A stretch of 64,000 nucleotides of DNA from Dyella sp. OK004. Its GTDB lineage: Bacteria; Pseudomonadota; Gammaproteobacteria; Xanthomonadales; Rhodanobacteraceae. The stretch is from NCBI RefSeq assembly GCF_900114495.1, contig NZ_FOZI01000007.1, positions 6,606-70,605 on the forward strand. The letters run 5' to 3'. The translations under genes were made by a program, and so were the position numbers. Below the pieces are notes generated by a model, which was not told the DNA's origin, made no database searches, and saw only the letters and a program-made list of their open reading frames with translations. Every line of letters starts with the position of its first letter. The first letter of the stretch is position 1. Positions 24,669 to 32,344 of the stretch are shown here, in pieces.

Positions 24669-25121
24669 ATGTCCAATCATGATTCCAACGTTTCTAGCGC
24701 GTCCTCCAAGAATCTCGTCGATACAGCAGCGGCCAACGACTCCTTCCATACGTTAAGCAATGCTCTCGAAGCAGCCGAGCTAACCCACGTGCTCAAAAGT
24801 TCAGGCCCCTACACCGTTTTTGCCCCTACCGACGCGGCATTCGAAAAGCTGCCCAAAGGCACGCTGGAAAACTGGCTGAAGCCGGAAAACAAGGCGGAGT
24901 TGATCTCGGTACTGAAGTACCACGTATTGCCGGGCAGGACGCCCGCCGTTGAGGTCGAAAAGTTGACCGCAGCGAAAATGATGCAGGGCCAGACAGTGAC
25001 CATCAGGAAAGATGGCGACAAGCTCAGCATCGGCGGCGCCCGCATTACTGAGCGTGATATCGCGTCGAGCAACGGCGTTATCCATGCGATCGACACCGTC
25101 ATCGTGCCGACCAAGCAATAA
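24669..25121 (+). CDS. Fasciclin (FAS1) domain protein
   Basis: This 150-residue protein is a single FAS1 domain. It has the H1-like block NDSFHTLSNALEAAELTHVLK, then SGPYTVFAPTDAAFEKLPKGTLE, YHVLPGRTPAVEVEKL and the C-terminal NGVIHAIDTVIVP. FAS1 domains mediate adhesion and protein or carbohydrate binding. No signal peptide was seen from ATG 24669, unlike many bacterial homologues, so export is uncertain. It is a single-gene unit followed by a hairpin. Confidence 0.9.
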   Translation: MSNHDSNVSSASSKNLVDTAAANDSFHTLSNALEAAELTHVLKSSGPYTVFAPTDAAFEKLPKGTLENWLKPENKAELISVLKYHVLPGRTPAVEVEKLTAAKMMQGQTVTIRKDGDKLSIGGARITERDIASSNGVIHAIDTVIVPTKQ

Positions 25122-25132
25122 CTGGCAAGAGC

Positions 25133-25161
25133 CTTGTGGTGGGGGTAAACCTCACCACAAG
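25133..25161 (+). terminator. Hairpin downstream of the fasciclin gene
   Basis: A CTTGTGGTG / CACCACAAG stem, with some added pairing in the loop, begins 12 bp after the stop. There is no U-tract, so it may be an RNA-stability hairpin or a weak terminator. Confidence 0.5.
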
Positions 25162-25315
25162 AACTCGCTATCTGTGGTGGCACAAGTCACCCGCATCACA
25201 TCCATGGAAGAACCACTGCGACGCTCAATAGAACTTCCGCGCCACCTCGGATTTCGGTCTCACCGGGTCCGGTGCCGCAGACCATCGGCGATTTTCTAGC
25301 GATAGAGGCAGAGCC

Positions 25316-25537
25316 ATGAGCATGTCCAGACAAGAGTTACGTGGCACGGTAAGCCGCATTGAAGCGGCTATATCCGTCCTTCGACTCCGCTATGCCAATG
25401 ACGCGAAGTTCTTTCAATCGACCGACAGCATCTTCACCAGTGTCTTCAGCAACGCCCATCATGAAGACGATGACTGGCTAGCTGTGATGGTCGATGAGGT
25501 TTGCACGCGACAAGGTATGCCTTACCCCGCCATGTGA
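25316..25537 (+). CDS. Small conserved-looking hypothetical protein
   Basis: This 73-residue protein begins MSMSRQELRGTVSRIEAAIS and has a heptad-like helical N-terminus. An acidic region HHEDDDWLAVMVDEVC and a short tail GMPYPAM follow. A GAGG ribosome-binding site lies about 8 bp before the start. It has no membrane helix or known motif. It lies convergent with the histidine kinase gene and about 190 bp after the FAS1 gene. It could be a small soluble regulator; the coding call rests on the start context and acidic composition. Confidence 0.5.
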   Translation: MSMSRQELRGTVSRIEAAISVLRLRYANDAKFFQSTDSIFTSVFSNAHHEDDDWLAVMVDEVCTRQGMPYPAM

Positions 25538-25579
25538 GCAACATCGCGCGACCGTTTCATTGTCGGTGCCATCGGCAAG

Positions 25580-26917
25580 CTATGCGGCGCCGAACAAGAC
25601 AGTAATACCAAGACCCCGCATACCCACGCCCGCCCCCATCTCGATACGCGCACCATGCGACTGCGCGATACGCGCCGCCAGGGACAAACCGATGCCGCTG
25701 CCGCGCTGATCGGTGCCGGCAACGCGGTAGAAACGGTCGAAGATGCGCTCGCGCTCTTCTGGCGGCACGCCGGGACCGTCATCAGCGATGCGCAGCCGTG
25801 CGGTACCGTCGGCGTCATGTCCGCAGGCTACTTCGATGCACGCACCCTTGCCGCCGTAGCGAGTGGCGTTGTCCAGCAGATTGCGCATGAGGATACCGAG
25901 CTCATCGACGTCGCCGACGATGTGCGTCGGCTCGATCTGCAACACGATGCGCTGATTGTTCTGCTGCACCAGGATGTCAAAATCGCCAATCACGATGGTG
26001 ATCAGCTCGGCCAGATCCACCGGCACGCGGGGGCGGGCATGCCGCGTCGCGTCGAGCCGCGCCAGATCAAGCAACTGCTCCGACAGCCGCGCGCTACGTT
26101 CCACCCCCGCCAGCAATTGCCGCAGACTGGCATCCTTCTGCATCACATTGGTGGTGTGCAGGGCGACCTGTGCATTGGCCGACAGCACCGCCATCGGCGT
26201 GCGCAACTCGTGTGCGGCATCCACAATGAAACGCCGCTCGGCCTGCACGGCCCGATCCAGCTGCACCAGCTGATCGTTGAAGGCATCCAGCAAGGGACGG
26301 AGTTCTGCTGGCAACGTAGCCGCAGGCAATGGAGTCAGATCGAGCGGAGCGCGACTCTGCATGGTTTTGCTCAATGTCATGACGGGCGCGAGCGACCAGC
26401 GGATGCCCCAGCGCACGGCCAATCCCAGTAACCCCATCATCAATACCAGACTGGTCAAGGTGACTCCGGCCAGCCAGAGGTAGATGGTTTCGTAGTCACT
26501 TTGCGGTTTACCTACCTGCACCTGGATGTGCCGCGCTTTGTCGCTGAAGGCGTAGATCCGCCACGGCTCACCCTGGACAGGACGACGTACGAAGCCGTCG
26601 CGGAAATCCGGCTTCAATGGCACCTCTGGTGCGCCCGGCGAACGAATCAGCAGCCGTCCATCCACCCATACCTGGTAACTCATGTCGTCACGCATCCAGG
26701 TTTTGGCGGACAGACCCGTGACCGGCGCAATCGCCAGCAGCTGATAGTCCTTCGGCATGAACTGCACGATCTCCTGCGCATGGGTCAACAGCGAGTTGTC
26801 CCATAGACCGGTGCCTTCATGTCTAAAGAACGCACCAAACACCCCCACCCACAAGCCCCAGAAGGCCAGGAAGCACAGCAACAGCATGACGAACAAACGC
26901 CGCCGCAACGAGTTCAT
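25580..26917 (-). CDS. Sensor histidine kinase (PmrB/QseC-like)
   Basis: This 445-residue inner-membrane sensor has two membrane helices (near residues 8-27 and 148-168). They bracket a periplasmic sensor of about 120 residues with basic and aromatic residues. A HAMP-like linker is followed by the H-box FIVDAAHELRTPMAVL, then an N-box NLLDNATRYG, DDGPGVP and GSGIGLSLAARI for ATP binding. It should phosphorylate the response regulator whose gene overlaps its start by ATGA. The response regulator and the PmrA-box in front favour a PmrB/QseC-like role in surface or lipid stress. The signal is unknown. Confidence 0.9.
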   Translation of the reverse strand: MNSLRRRLFVMLLLCFLAFWGLWVGVFGAFFRHEGTGLWDNSLLTHAQEIVQFMPKDYQLLAIAPVTGLSAKTWMRDDMSYQVWVDGRLLIRSPGAPEVPLKPDFRDGFVRRPVQGEPWRIYAFSDKARHIQVQVGKPQSDYETIYLWLAGVTLTSLVLMMGLLGLAVRWGIRWSLAPVMTLSKTMQSRAPLDLTPLPAATLPAELRPLLDAFNDQLVQLDRAVQAERRFIVDAAHELRTPMAVLSANAQVALHTTNVMQKDASLRQLLAGVERSARLSEQLLDLARLDATRHARPRVPVDLAELITIVIGDFDILVQQNNQRIVLQIEPTHIVGDVDELGILMRNLLDNATRYGGKGACIEVACGHDADGTARLRIADDGPGVPPEERERIFDRFYRVAGTDQRGSGIGLSLAARIAQSHGARIEMGAGVGMRGLGITVLFGAA

Positions 26918-27579
26918 GTGCAGGCCTCGCCCAGTCGGTAGCCAAGACCGGGCACGGTAATCACCAGCTCTTCGCCGAACTTGCGCCGGAGCTGGTGGAT
27001 GTAGACCGCGATGGTGTTGCTCTCGATATGGCCGTTACCGCCGTAAACCGCATCCTCCAGCTGGCTGCGCGTCACGGGGCGGCCCTTCCGCTCCATCAGC
27101 GCGAACAGCGTGCGGTACTCATGCAGACTCAAGGCAGCTGGCTGGCCGCGGAACGTGACTTCGCGCCGGCTTGGGTCCAGCTGCACCTCGCCGCAGCTCA
27201 ACAACGGTGCAACCCGGCCCTGGCTTCGCCGCATCACGGCGCGCAATCGCGCGTACAACTCGTCGAGCTGAAACGGTTTGACGACATAGTCATCGGCACC
27301 CGCATCGAGTCCACGTACGCGTTCGCTCAACTGGTCGCGGGCGGTGATGATCAGTACTGGAGTGGTGTCGTAGCGTTCGCGAAGCGCTGTCAGCACGCTT
27401 AGGCCGGAACTGCCGGGAAGATGCAGATCCAAAAGCACCGCGCTGTAGCTGTGCTCGACCAGCACGGTTTTTGCCGCGCCAGCGTTGGCGACCCAGTCCA
27501 GTCCCCAGCCTTGCTGGCGCACGCCGTCGCCGACCGCCTTGGCCAGCATGGCGTCGTCTTCCACCAACAGTATCTGCAT
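26914..27579 (-). CDS. OmpR-family response regulator (PmrA/QseB-like)
   Basis: This 221-residue protein has a receiver domain (MQILLVEDDAMLAKAV, phospho-acceptor Asp in LLDLHLPGSSG, conserved Lys in YVVKPFQ). A winged-helix DNA-binding domain follows, ending NTIAVYIHQLRRKFG. The sequence is close to the PmrA/QseB group. It is transcribed first, and its stop overlaps the kinase start. The divergent intergenic region carries a perfect PmrA-type box 54 bp from its start codon, so it probably controls its own operon and the divergent DedA genes. Confidence 0.92.
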   Translation of the reverse strand: MQILLVEDDAMLAKAVGDGVRQQGWGLDWVANAGAAKTVLVEHSYSAVLLDLHLPGSSGLSVLTALRERYDTTPVLIITARDQLSERVRGLDAGADDYVVKPFQLDELYARLRAVMRRSQGRVAPLLSCGEVQLDPSRREVTFRGQPAALSLHEYRTLFALMERKGRPVTRSQLEDAVYGGNGHIESNTIAVYIHQLRRKFGEELVITVPGLGYRLGEACT

Positions 27580-27632
27580 CGGCCATGCCCTCCCTTGTCT
27601 ATGCCGAATGCCCAGCAGCTTGCCGTTGCGCG

Positions 27633-27649
27633 ATTAAGACGGCCTTAAA
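27633..27649 (-). promoter_or_regulatory. PmrA/QseB-type binding box
   Basis: On the minus strand this reads TTTAAG-GCCGT-CTTAAT, a perfect match to the PmrA-box consensus YTTAAK-N5-YTTAAK. It lies in the 158-bp divergent region between the response regulator and the DedA gene. The consensus is known from PmrA of enterobacteria; binding here is an inference. Confidence 0.7.
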
Positions 27650-27737
27650 ACCCGTAGCCGACGATGCGCCCATTCACGAGCACCTGCGCATCGAGGTTCC
27701 CTACCATGCCTGTTGTTGTTCTGCCTACCGAACGTTC

Positions 27738-28403
27738 ATGGCGGCTGCCGCCATGATGACGCTTGCCGCGGATCCCGTGGGCCAACTGATGGCATGGATC
27801 GCCATGCACGGCTTGCTGGGGCTGGCCGCATTGGCGATCGCCGAACGGCTAATTCCAGTGCTGCCCTCCTACGCGGTGCTGGTCGCCGTCGGGATCGGCG
27901 CCGCGCACGGCGAATGGTCGCTGCCGGAGGCGCTGGCCGCGACCTGCGTGGGCGGCATGACTGGATGCCTGCTGTTCTACTCGGTCGGCATGATGCTGGG
28001 CCAACATCGCGCCGCCGCACTCATCGACGGCTCCGCCCGACTGATGCGATTGCCGCCCGCCTCCGTGCAAAACATCGCACATGGTTTGCGCGCGAATCAG
28101 CATCGCTACGCCTTCATCGCTCAATTGATTCCGGTGGTGCGCCTGATCGCTCCGGGCATGGCCAGCCTGCTGCGCCTGCGTCCCCTGGGTTTCATCGCCT
28201 GCACGCTGCCGGGTCTGTTGCTGTGGAATCTGTTGTTCATCGGCATCGGCCACCTCGCTGGGCGATGGGCGGATTCGGTCAACGCTTCCGCGCTCGCGTT
28301 GCAGACATTCGTCGTATTGCTGGCATGCGAAATCTTCATCGTCGCCACATGGCGATGGTTGGCCACCAGGCATCCCGATCCCCAACGGAATTCCGCCCCA
28401 TGA
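27738..28403 (+). CDS. DedA-family membrane protein
   Basis: This 221-residue polytopic protein has the VTT/DedA domain. It contains AERLIPVLPSYAVLVAVGIGAA, then the family Arg-Phe region near YAFIAQLIPVVRLIAPGMASL, and C-terminal helices TFVVLLACEIFIVATWRW. DedA proteins are linked to lipid-carrier recycling, membrane potential and, in some species, polymyxin resistance. ATG 27738 is taken as the start; the open frame upstream lies in the intergenic region and is probably not used. It overlaps the next gene by ATGA and is divergent from the PmrA-like regulator. Confidence 0.82.
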   Translation: MAAAAMMTLAADPVGQLMAWIAMHGLLGLAALAIAERLIPVLPSYAVLVAVGIGAAHGEWSLPEALAATCVGGMTGCLLFYSVGMMLGQHRAAALIDGSARLMRLPPASVQNIAHGLRANQHRYAFIAQLIPVVRLIAPGMASLLRLRPLGFIACTLPGLLLWNLLFIGIGHLAGRWADSVNASALALQTFVVLLACEIFIVATWRWLATRHPDPQRNSAP

Positions 28404-28993
28404 CCTTCACCGATACGTTGCTGTTCTTGCGCGCCTGGTTGCGCGATCCGTCCATGATCGGCGCCGTAGCGCCATCGGGAGCCGCACTGGCACGGCTGAT
28501 CACCCGAGACGTTGATCCTCGCAACGGTCCCGTCATCGAACTGGGACCCGGCACCGGCGTGTTTACCCAGACCCTGCTTGACCGAGGCGTACCTGCGCAT
28601 CGGCTTGCCCTTATCGAAGCCGACCCGACGTTTGCCAACACACTGACGCAGCGCTTTCCGGCGACGCGCGTGCTGAACATGGATGCGGCCCATCTCGGTC
28701 TGTCCGAGCCGCTGTTCGGCAGTGAGCGCGCTGGCGCGGTGGTCAGTGGACTGCCACTGCTATCGATGCCACGGGACAAAGCTCTCGCCATCGTCGAAGG
28801 TTTGTTCTCGCGCCAACTGCGCAAGGACGGCACGTTCCATCAATTCACCTACGGACCGCGCTGTCCGTTGCCACCGGATGAGCTGAGCGAACTGGGCCTG
28901 GAGGCAACGCACATGGGCAGCGCCCTTCTGAACTTGCCACCGGCGTCGGTCTATCGCTTCCGCCGCCGCACATCGATCAGCATGGCTATCTAG
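28400..28993 (+). CDS. PmtA-like phospholipid N-methyltransferase
   Basis: This 197-residue class I methyltransferase has VIELGPGTGVFTQTLL as motif I, EADPTFANTL and a central SGLPLLSMP, a motif set seen in the PmtA/rRNA-adenine methyltransferase-like group. PmtA converts phosphatidylethanolamine to mono-, di- and trimethyl forms. Its start overlaps the DedA stop as ATGA, and it is convergent with a LysR gene. A role in lipid head-group change under PmrA-like control is a reasonable inference. Another small-molecule substrate is possible. Confidence 0.75.
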   Translation: MTFTDTLLFLRAWLRDPSMIGAVAPSGAALARLITRDVDPRNGPVIELGPGTGVFTQTLLDRGVPAHRLALIEADPTFANTLTQRFPATRVLNMDAAHLGLSEPLFGSERAGAVVSGLPLLSMPRDKALAIVEGLFSRQLRKDGTFHQFTYGPRCPLPPDELSELGLEATHMGSALLNLPPASVYRFRRRTSISMAI

Positions 28994-29000
28994 GGAAGGA

Positions 29001-29891
29001 TCAGGTCAAGTTCGCCAGTTCCGAGGTCATGGCCAGTACCAGCGGTGAGCCCGTGAGCGCACCTCGCGTCAGCGCATGAACCTGACGGCTTAGCGCTGTG
29101 CCGCCCGGCTTGCGGACCACCACTTTGGCACTCGAAAAGCGCCGCCCCAGATCCGGCACCAACCCCACGCCCAATCCAGCGGACACCATTCTAAGCAGCA
29201 GATCGTAATCATCTACGGTGTGATTGATTCGCGGCACAAAACCGAATGCGGCACACGCACGCTCCGCCAGCAGCCGGTCATCAGCCTGTCTCGACCCGAC
29301 AATCCAGCTTTCGCGTGCCAGACGTTCCAGGCTGATCGGTCCCCGCTCGCTGCGCCACGTTTCCGGGAGCGCTAATAGCATCGACTCCTCCAGCACCTGC
29401 TGCGAGACGAGATCCGCAGCGCTGTCCCGAGGCACAAGGTTGTAGGTAAATGTAAGTGCAAGTTGGCAACGCCCGTCACGCACGGCCTCAATGGCATCCG
29501 GCGATTCGAGTTCCCGGATAAAGATGCGCACCAGCGGAAAACGCTCGCGGACTCGCACGATGGCCGGAAGCAGATGCGCCTTGGCGAAGGTCGAGAAGCA
29601 GGCGATCTCCAGCTCCCCTCGCGGCTTTCGCCTCACCGTGCGCAGATCACGCTCGGCCTCCTCGGCTGCTTCGAGAATGACTTCGGCGTGCGCCACCAGC
29701 CGTACACCCTCCGGCGTCAAATGCACCCGCCGTCCGATGTGCTCCAGCAATACAACGCCCACTTCGCGCTCCAGCGTTGCGAACTGCTGCGACACCGCCG
29801 ACGACGTCAGCCCAAAAGCATTCGCAACCGCGGTCATGGTGCCGCGACGGGCAAGCTCCCGAAGGAGGCGAAGACGGGCCAGGTCAATCAT
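29001..29891 (-). CDS. LysR-family transcriptional regulator
   Basis: This 296-residue regulator has an N-terminal helix-turn-helix (MIDLARLRLLRELARRGTMT with TSSAVSQQFATLEREVG). A LysR effector domain follows (SFARLAREQ-like positions near ELEIACFSTFAKAHLLPA and DYDLLLRMVSAGLGVGLVPDLG). The start chosen, ATG 29891, is the family start; the longer frame adds 28 unrelated residues. It is divergent from the arginase-family gene and probably controls it. The candidate operator is 29909-29924. Confidence 0.9.
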   Translation of the reverse strand: MIDLARLRLLRELARRGTMTAVANAFGLTSSAVSQQFATLEREVGVVLLEHIGRRVHLTPEGVRLVAHAEVILEAAEEAERDLRTVRRKPRGELEIACFSTFAKAHLLPAIVRVRERFPLVRIFIRELESPDAIEAVRDGRCQLALTFTYNLVPRDSAADLVSQQVLEESMLLALPETWRSERGPISLERLARESWIVGSRQADDRLLAERACAAFGFVPRINHTVDDYDLLLRMVSAGLGVGLVPDLGRRFSSAKVVVRKPGGTALSRQVHALTRGALTGSPLVLAMTSELANLT

Positions 29892-29908
29892 CAAGAAATT
29901 CTTACACA

Positions 29909-29924
29909 CATGATTAAATTCATG
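29909..29924. promoter_or_regulatory. Candidate LysR operator in the divergent region
   Basis: CATGATTAAATTCATG has 5-bp inverted ends CATGA/TCATG around an AT-rich centre, between the LysR start (29891) and the arginase start (29987). LysR sites are often imperfect palindromes near a T-N11-A core. The match is short. Confidence 0.4.
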
Positions 29925-29986
29925 AAGTAGACCTGCGCAAAGGTCATCCATAAAGTCGGCATGACCCATCGCCAAGGCAAACCGTC

Positions 29987-30847
29987 ATGACCCGACTTTC
30001 CCTCCTGGGGATACCCAACGATGACAACTCGTCGCACTTGAAGGGTGCATCGGAAGCTCCCTCGCTGATCCGCCACGAGCTCTACTCCGATGCGTACAGC
30101 CTATGGAGCGAGACCGGCGTCGACCTGGGCGTGGAAGGCAGGCTCGTGGACCATGGCGATATCTCGTTCGATGGCAGCCACGATGCATGGGATCTTATCG
30201 AACAGCATGTGGCCCGCCTGATGGATCCGGGCGACCCACTGATCTGCCTTGGCGGCGATCACGCCATCACTCATCCCATCATGCGTGCGGTACGCCGCCG
30301 GCATGCCAGCCTCACGATCATCCATATCGACGCGCACCCCGACATCTATCACGCCTACCAAGGCAACCCGAGATCGCACGCCTCGCCATTTGCCCGGATC
30401 ATGGAGGAGCAGCTGGCCGATCGCCTGATTCAAATCGGCTTGCGCACCGTCAACGACCACCATCGCGAGCAGTTCAGGCGTTTTGGTGTTGAGACGATCG
30501 CGGCTGGCGACTGGCATGCAGGCCACCGGCTCGACATAACGACACCGGTGTACCTGTCGATGGATATCGATGCACTGGATCCCGCGTATGCACCGGGCGT
30601 ATCACATCGCGAGCCCGGCGGCCTCTCTCCGCGCCAGGTGATCAACTTGATTCAAAGCATCGACCAACCCATCGTGGCCGCCGACATCGTCGAGTACAAC
30701 CCACGCTGCGATATCTCCAACCTCACTGCGACGGTGGCGGCAAAACTGCTCAAGGAAATGGCTGGAATGATGATAAAGGGGAGCCAAAGCATGGCTGCCC
30801 ACCCATCACGGCAAGCCCCTTATCCTGATCCGCACGCACATCGGTGA
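29987..30847 (+). CDS. Arginase/agmatinase/formiminoglutamase-family hydrolase
   Basis: This 286-residue ureohydrolase-superfamily protein has the Mn-binding motifs ICLGGDHAIT, IIHIDAHPDIYHAY and LSMDIDALDPAYAPG. The characteristic pre-proline turn REPGGLSPRQ is also present. These enzymes hydrolyse C-N bonds of guanidino or formimino compounds: arginine, agmatine or formiminoglutamate. Specificity cannot be set from sequence alone. A divergent LysR regulator suggests control by a nitrogen or amino-acid signal. The C-terminus carries a proline/histidine-rich tail. Confidence 0.9.
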   Translation: MTRLSLLGIPNDDNSSHLKGASEAPSLIRHELYSDAYSLWSETGVDLGVEGRLVDHGDISFDGSHDAWDLIEQHVARLMDPGDPLICLGGDHAITHPIMRAVRRRHASLTIIHIDAHPDIYHAYQGNPRSHASPFARIMEEQLADRLIQIGLRTVNDHHREQFRRFGVETIAAGDWHAGHRLDITTPVYLSMDIDALDPAYAPGVSHREPGGLSPRQVINLIQSIDQPIVAADIVEYNPRCDISNLTATVAAKLLKEMAGMMIKGSQSMAAHPSRQAPYPDPHAHR

Positions 30848-30882
30848 CTTGCCTACAGATTCCGCGAAGCACCAACGCACCA

Positions 30883-31125
30883 TCAGTCAGAACGACGCCA
30901 TTGCCCACTATCAAGAATGGAAGTGAGTTCGCTCGCGTAGTTGGCGAAGCAGGTAAAGATGGGACGAGCGTCGACTTTCAACGGCCTCGCCTTGGGATCG
31001 GAACAGGCAGCTAGGTCGGCCAATTGCTGAAGCGCATCACGCATGTCGCACAACTGGCGATGAGCGGACTCGGGAAGGCAGTAGTGCAGCGCGATGGTTT
31101 TTGTGTCGGACGCGGTGCTCGCCAT
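30883..31125 (-). CDS. Small hypothetical protein, possibly XAC0095-like
   Basis: This 80-residue protein starts at ATG 31125 behind an excellent ribosome-binding site (AAGGAGAT). It has IALHYCLPESAHRQLCDMRDALQQLADLA, which resembles a short helical domain in Xanthomonadales small proteins of the XAC0095 kind. That family assignment is tentative. It has no membrane segment. It is a single-gene unit convergent with the arginase gene. Function unknown. Confidence 0.6.
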   Translation of the reverse strand: MASTASDTKTIALHYCLPESAHRQLCDMRDALQQLADLAACSDPKARPLKVDARPIFTCFANYASELTSILDSGQWRRSD

Positions 31126-31363
31126 GGCGACATCTCCTTGCACGAAGGCCTTTCGCCCAGGTGCGGCACATCGCGCTCAACACGCGGTGTGCCGCGGGAC
31201 GATCAACGGCCTCAAAGGCTCACCGACGACTCTTGACTGAGTGCCGGCACAGGTAATCGAGGAAGTGGGCCGCAGCGTCCACCCTTTCCGTCGCGGCACA
31301 CGGCAATGCGCCGGGTGCAACGGCTTAAGTGGATTCGCATGGAAACGGCAGCGCCGCGGTTCC
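31126..31363. other. Gene-free stretch upstream of the small unknown gene
   Basis: The 238-bp stretch should hold the promoter of the 80-residue gene. No repeat, riboswitch or convincing frame was recognised. Confidence 0.4.
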
Positions 31364-31465
31364 TCAATCGTGTTCGCTGATAACGCGAACCGGCCGGTTT
31401 ATCGTTGAGGGTGCCGCCGAGGGGTTTGGCGGGCGAGCGACTGCCGTATGATCTGGCTTAGCCAT
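31364..31465 (-). CDS. Candidate very small protein (33 residues)
   Basis: ATG 31465 is preceded by an ACAGGAG ribosome-binding site with 5-bp spacing, and a TGA ends the frame after 33 codons. It encodes MAKPDHTAVARPPN, then a Pro/Ala/Ser-rich segment and NRPVRVISEHD. No homologue was recognised. It stands alone in an otherwise gene-free 875-bp stretch. It could be a leader peptide or a real small protein. Confidence 0.35.
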   Translation of the reverse strand: MAKPDHTAVARPPNPSAAPSTINRPVRVISEHD

Positions 31466-32000
31466 ATCAACTCCTGTGTAAGTTGGTTTGGTTAGCGGGT
31501 CAGGGGTGTGTCACCACCCTTGGCTCGCGCTTCTACACTGCATCGCTGCAATGGTTGCCTGCGTCGACTTTCTACGACTCCGCAGGCAACGCGCCGAAAC
31601 TAGCAAAAGAGAACACGCTCGTCTGTAAGTGTTCACCTGCATAGCGTGTGCAATGCGTGTCATCTCTTGAACTGCTCTTGCGTATGCCGCCGAGGCAGCG
31701 TGCGCGATGACGAGCGAAGGCGTAGTTGGTCCCGCCATTTATGAATCCGCTTCATAGAGGCATTCGCTTTTCCGGCCTTTATCAGCAGGCCAGGCCACAC
31801 CTATGCTGTCGATGAGCTGCCCGTTCCGGTTCGTCGCCTTGAGCGCAGGTGGTTGAGATCCCATCCGCCGCTTCTTCGATCGTCCATGCACTCGCCATCG
31901 ACAGCAGCTACACCGTGCGCTAACACTGGGCTCGCTAACACCTCATTGCGGTCGAATCCCTGCCGCATCCTTTCGATCGCCCCATCCGGAGATTTCCCCC
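31466..32000. other. Gene-free 535-bp stretch upstream of the decarboxylase gene
   Basis: No gene is supported. A 75-codon frame on the minus strand (31511-31738) has no recognisable motif or strong start. A perfect 10-bp GTTGCCTGCG / CGCAGGCAAC inverted pair with a 20-bp loop lies at about 31551-31590. The promoter of the operon at 32001 should be near 31900. Confidence 0.5.
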
Positions 32001-32339
32001 ATGCCCGAGAAGCCCACCAACGGCCGCAAAGCGTTCGGCCATATCGCCCCTGCCTTTGCCGATTACACCGACAATGTTCTGTTCGGCGATGTCTGGGAAC
32101 GGCCGGGGCTTTCGCCGCGCGATCGCAGCTTGATCACCGTCGCCAGCCTGATCTCGCTCTATCGCGTCAACGAACTCCCCTTCCATATGAAGAAGGCGCT
32201 TGAGAACGGCCTGAGCAAGGACGAGCTGATCGAAGCGATCACCCACCTCGCCTTCTACTCAGGCTGGCCCACCGCTGCCTCGGCGCTGCCGATTGCGCAG
32301 CGCGTGTTTGACGAAGCGGATGCCAGTCCGAAGGAGTAG
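32001..32339 (+). CDS. Carboxymuconolactone decarboxylase-family protein
   Basis: This 112-residue single-domain protein has SPRDRSLITVASLISLYRVN and the signature helix EAITHLAFYSGWPTAASAL. The family includes decarboxylases and AhpD-like peroxidase partners. The CxxC redox motif of AhpD is absent here, so a peroxidase role is unlikely. It begins a run of three redox/enzyme genes, 5 bp before the aldo/keto reductase. The exact reaction is unknown. Confidence 0.88.
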   Translation: MPEKPTNGRKAFGHIAPAFADYTDNVLFGDVWERPGLSPRDRSLITVASLISLYRVNELPFHMKKALENGLSKDELIEAITHLAFYSGWPTAASALPIAQRVFDEADASPKE

Positions 32340-32344
32340 CAACC

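Noticed and set aside
31511-31738. 75-codon minus-strand frame in the gene-poor stretch
   Set aside because: No motif or clear ribosome site; composition is unlike the neighbouring genes.
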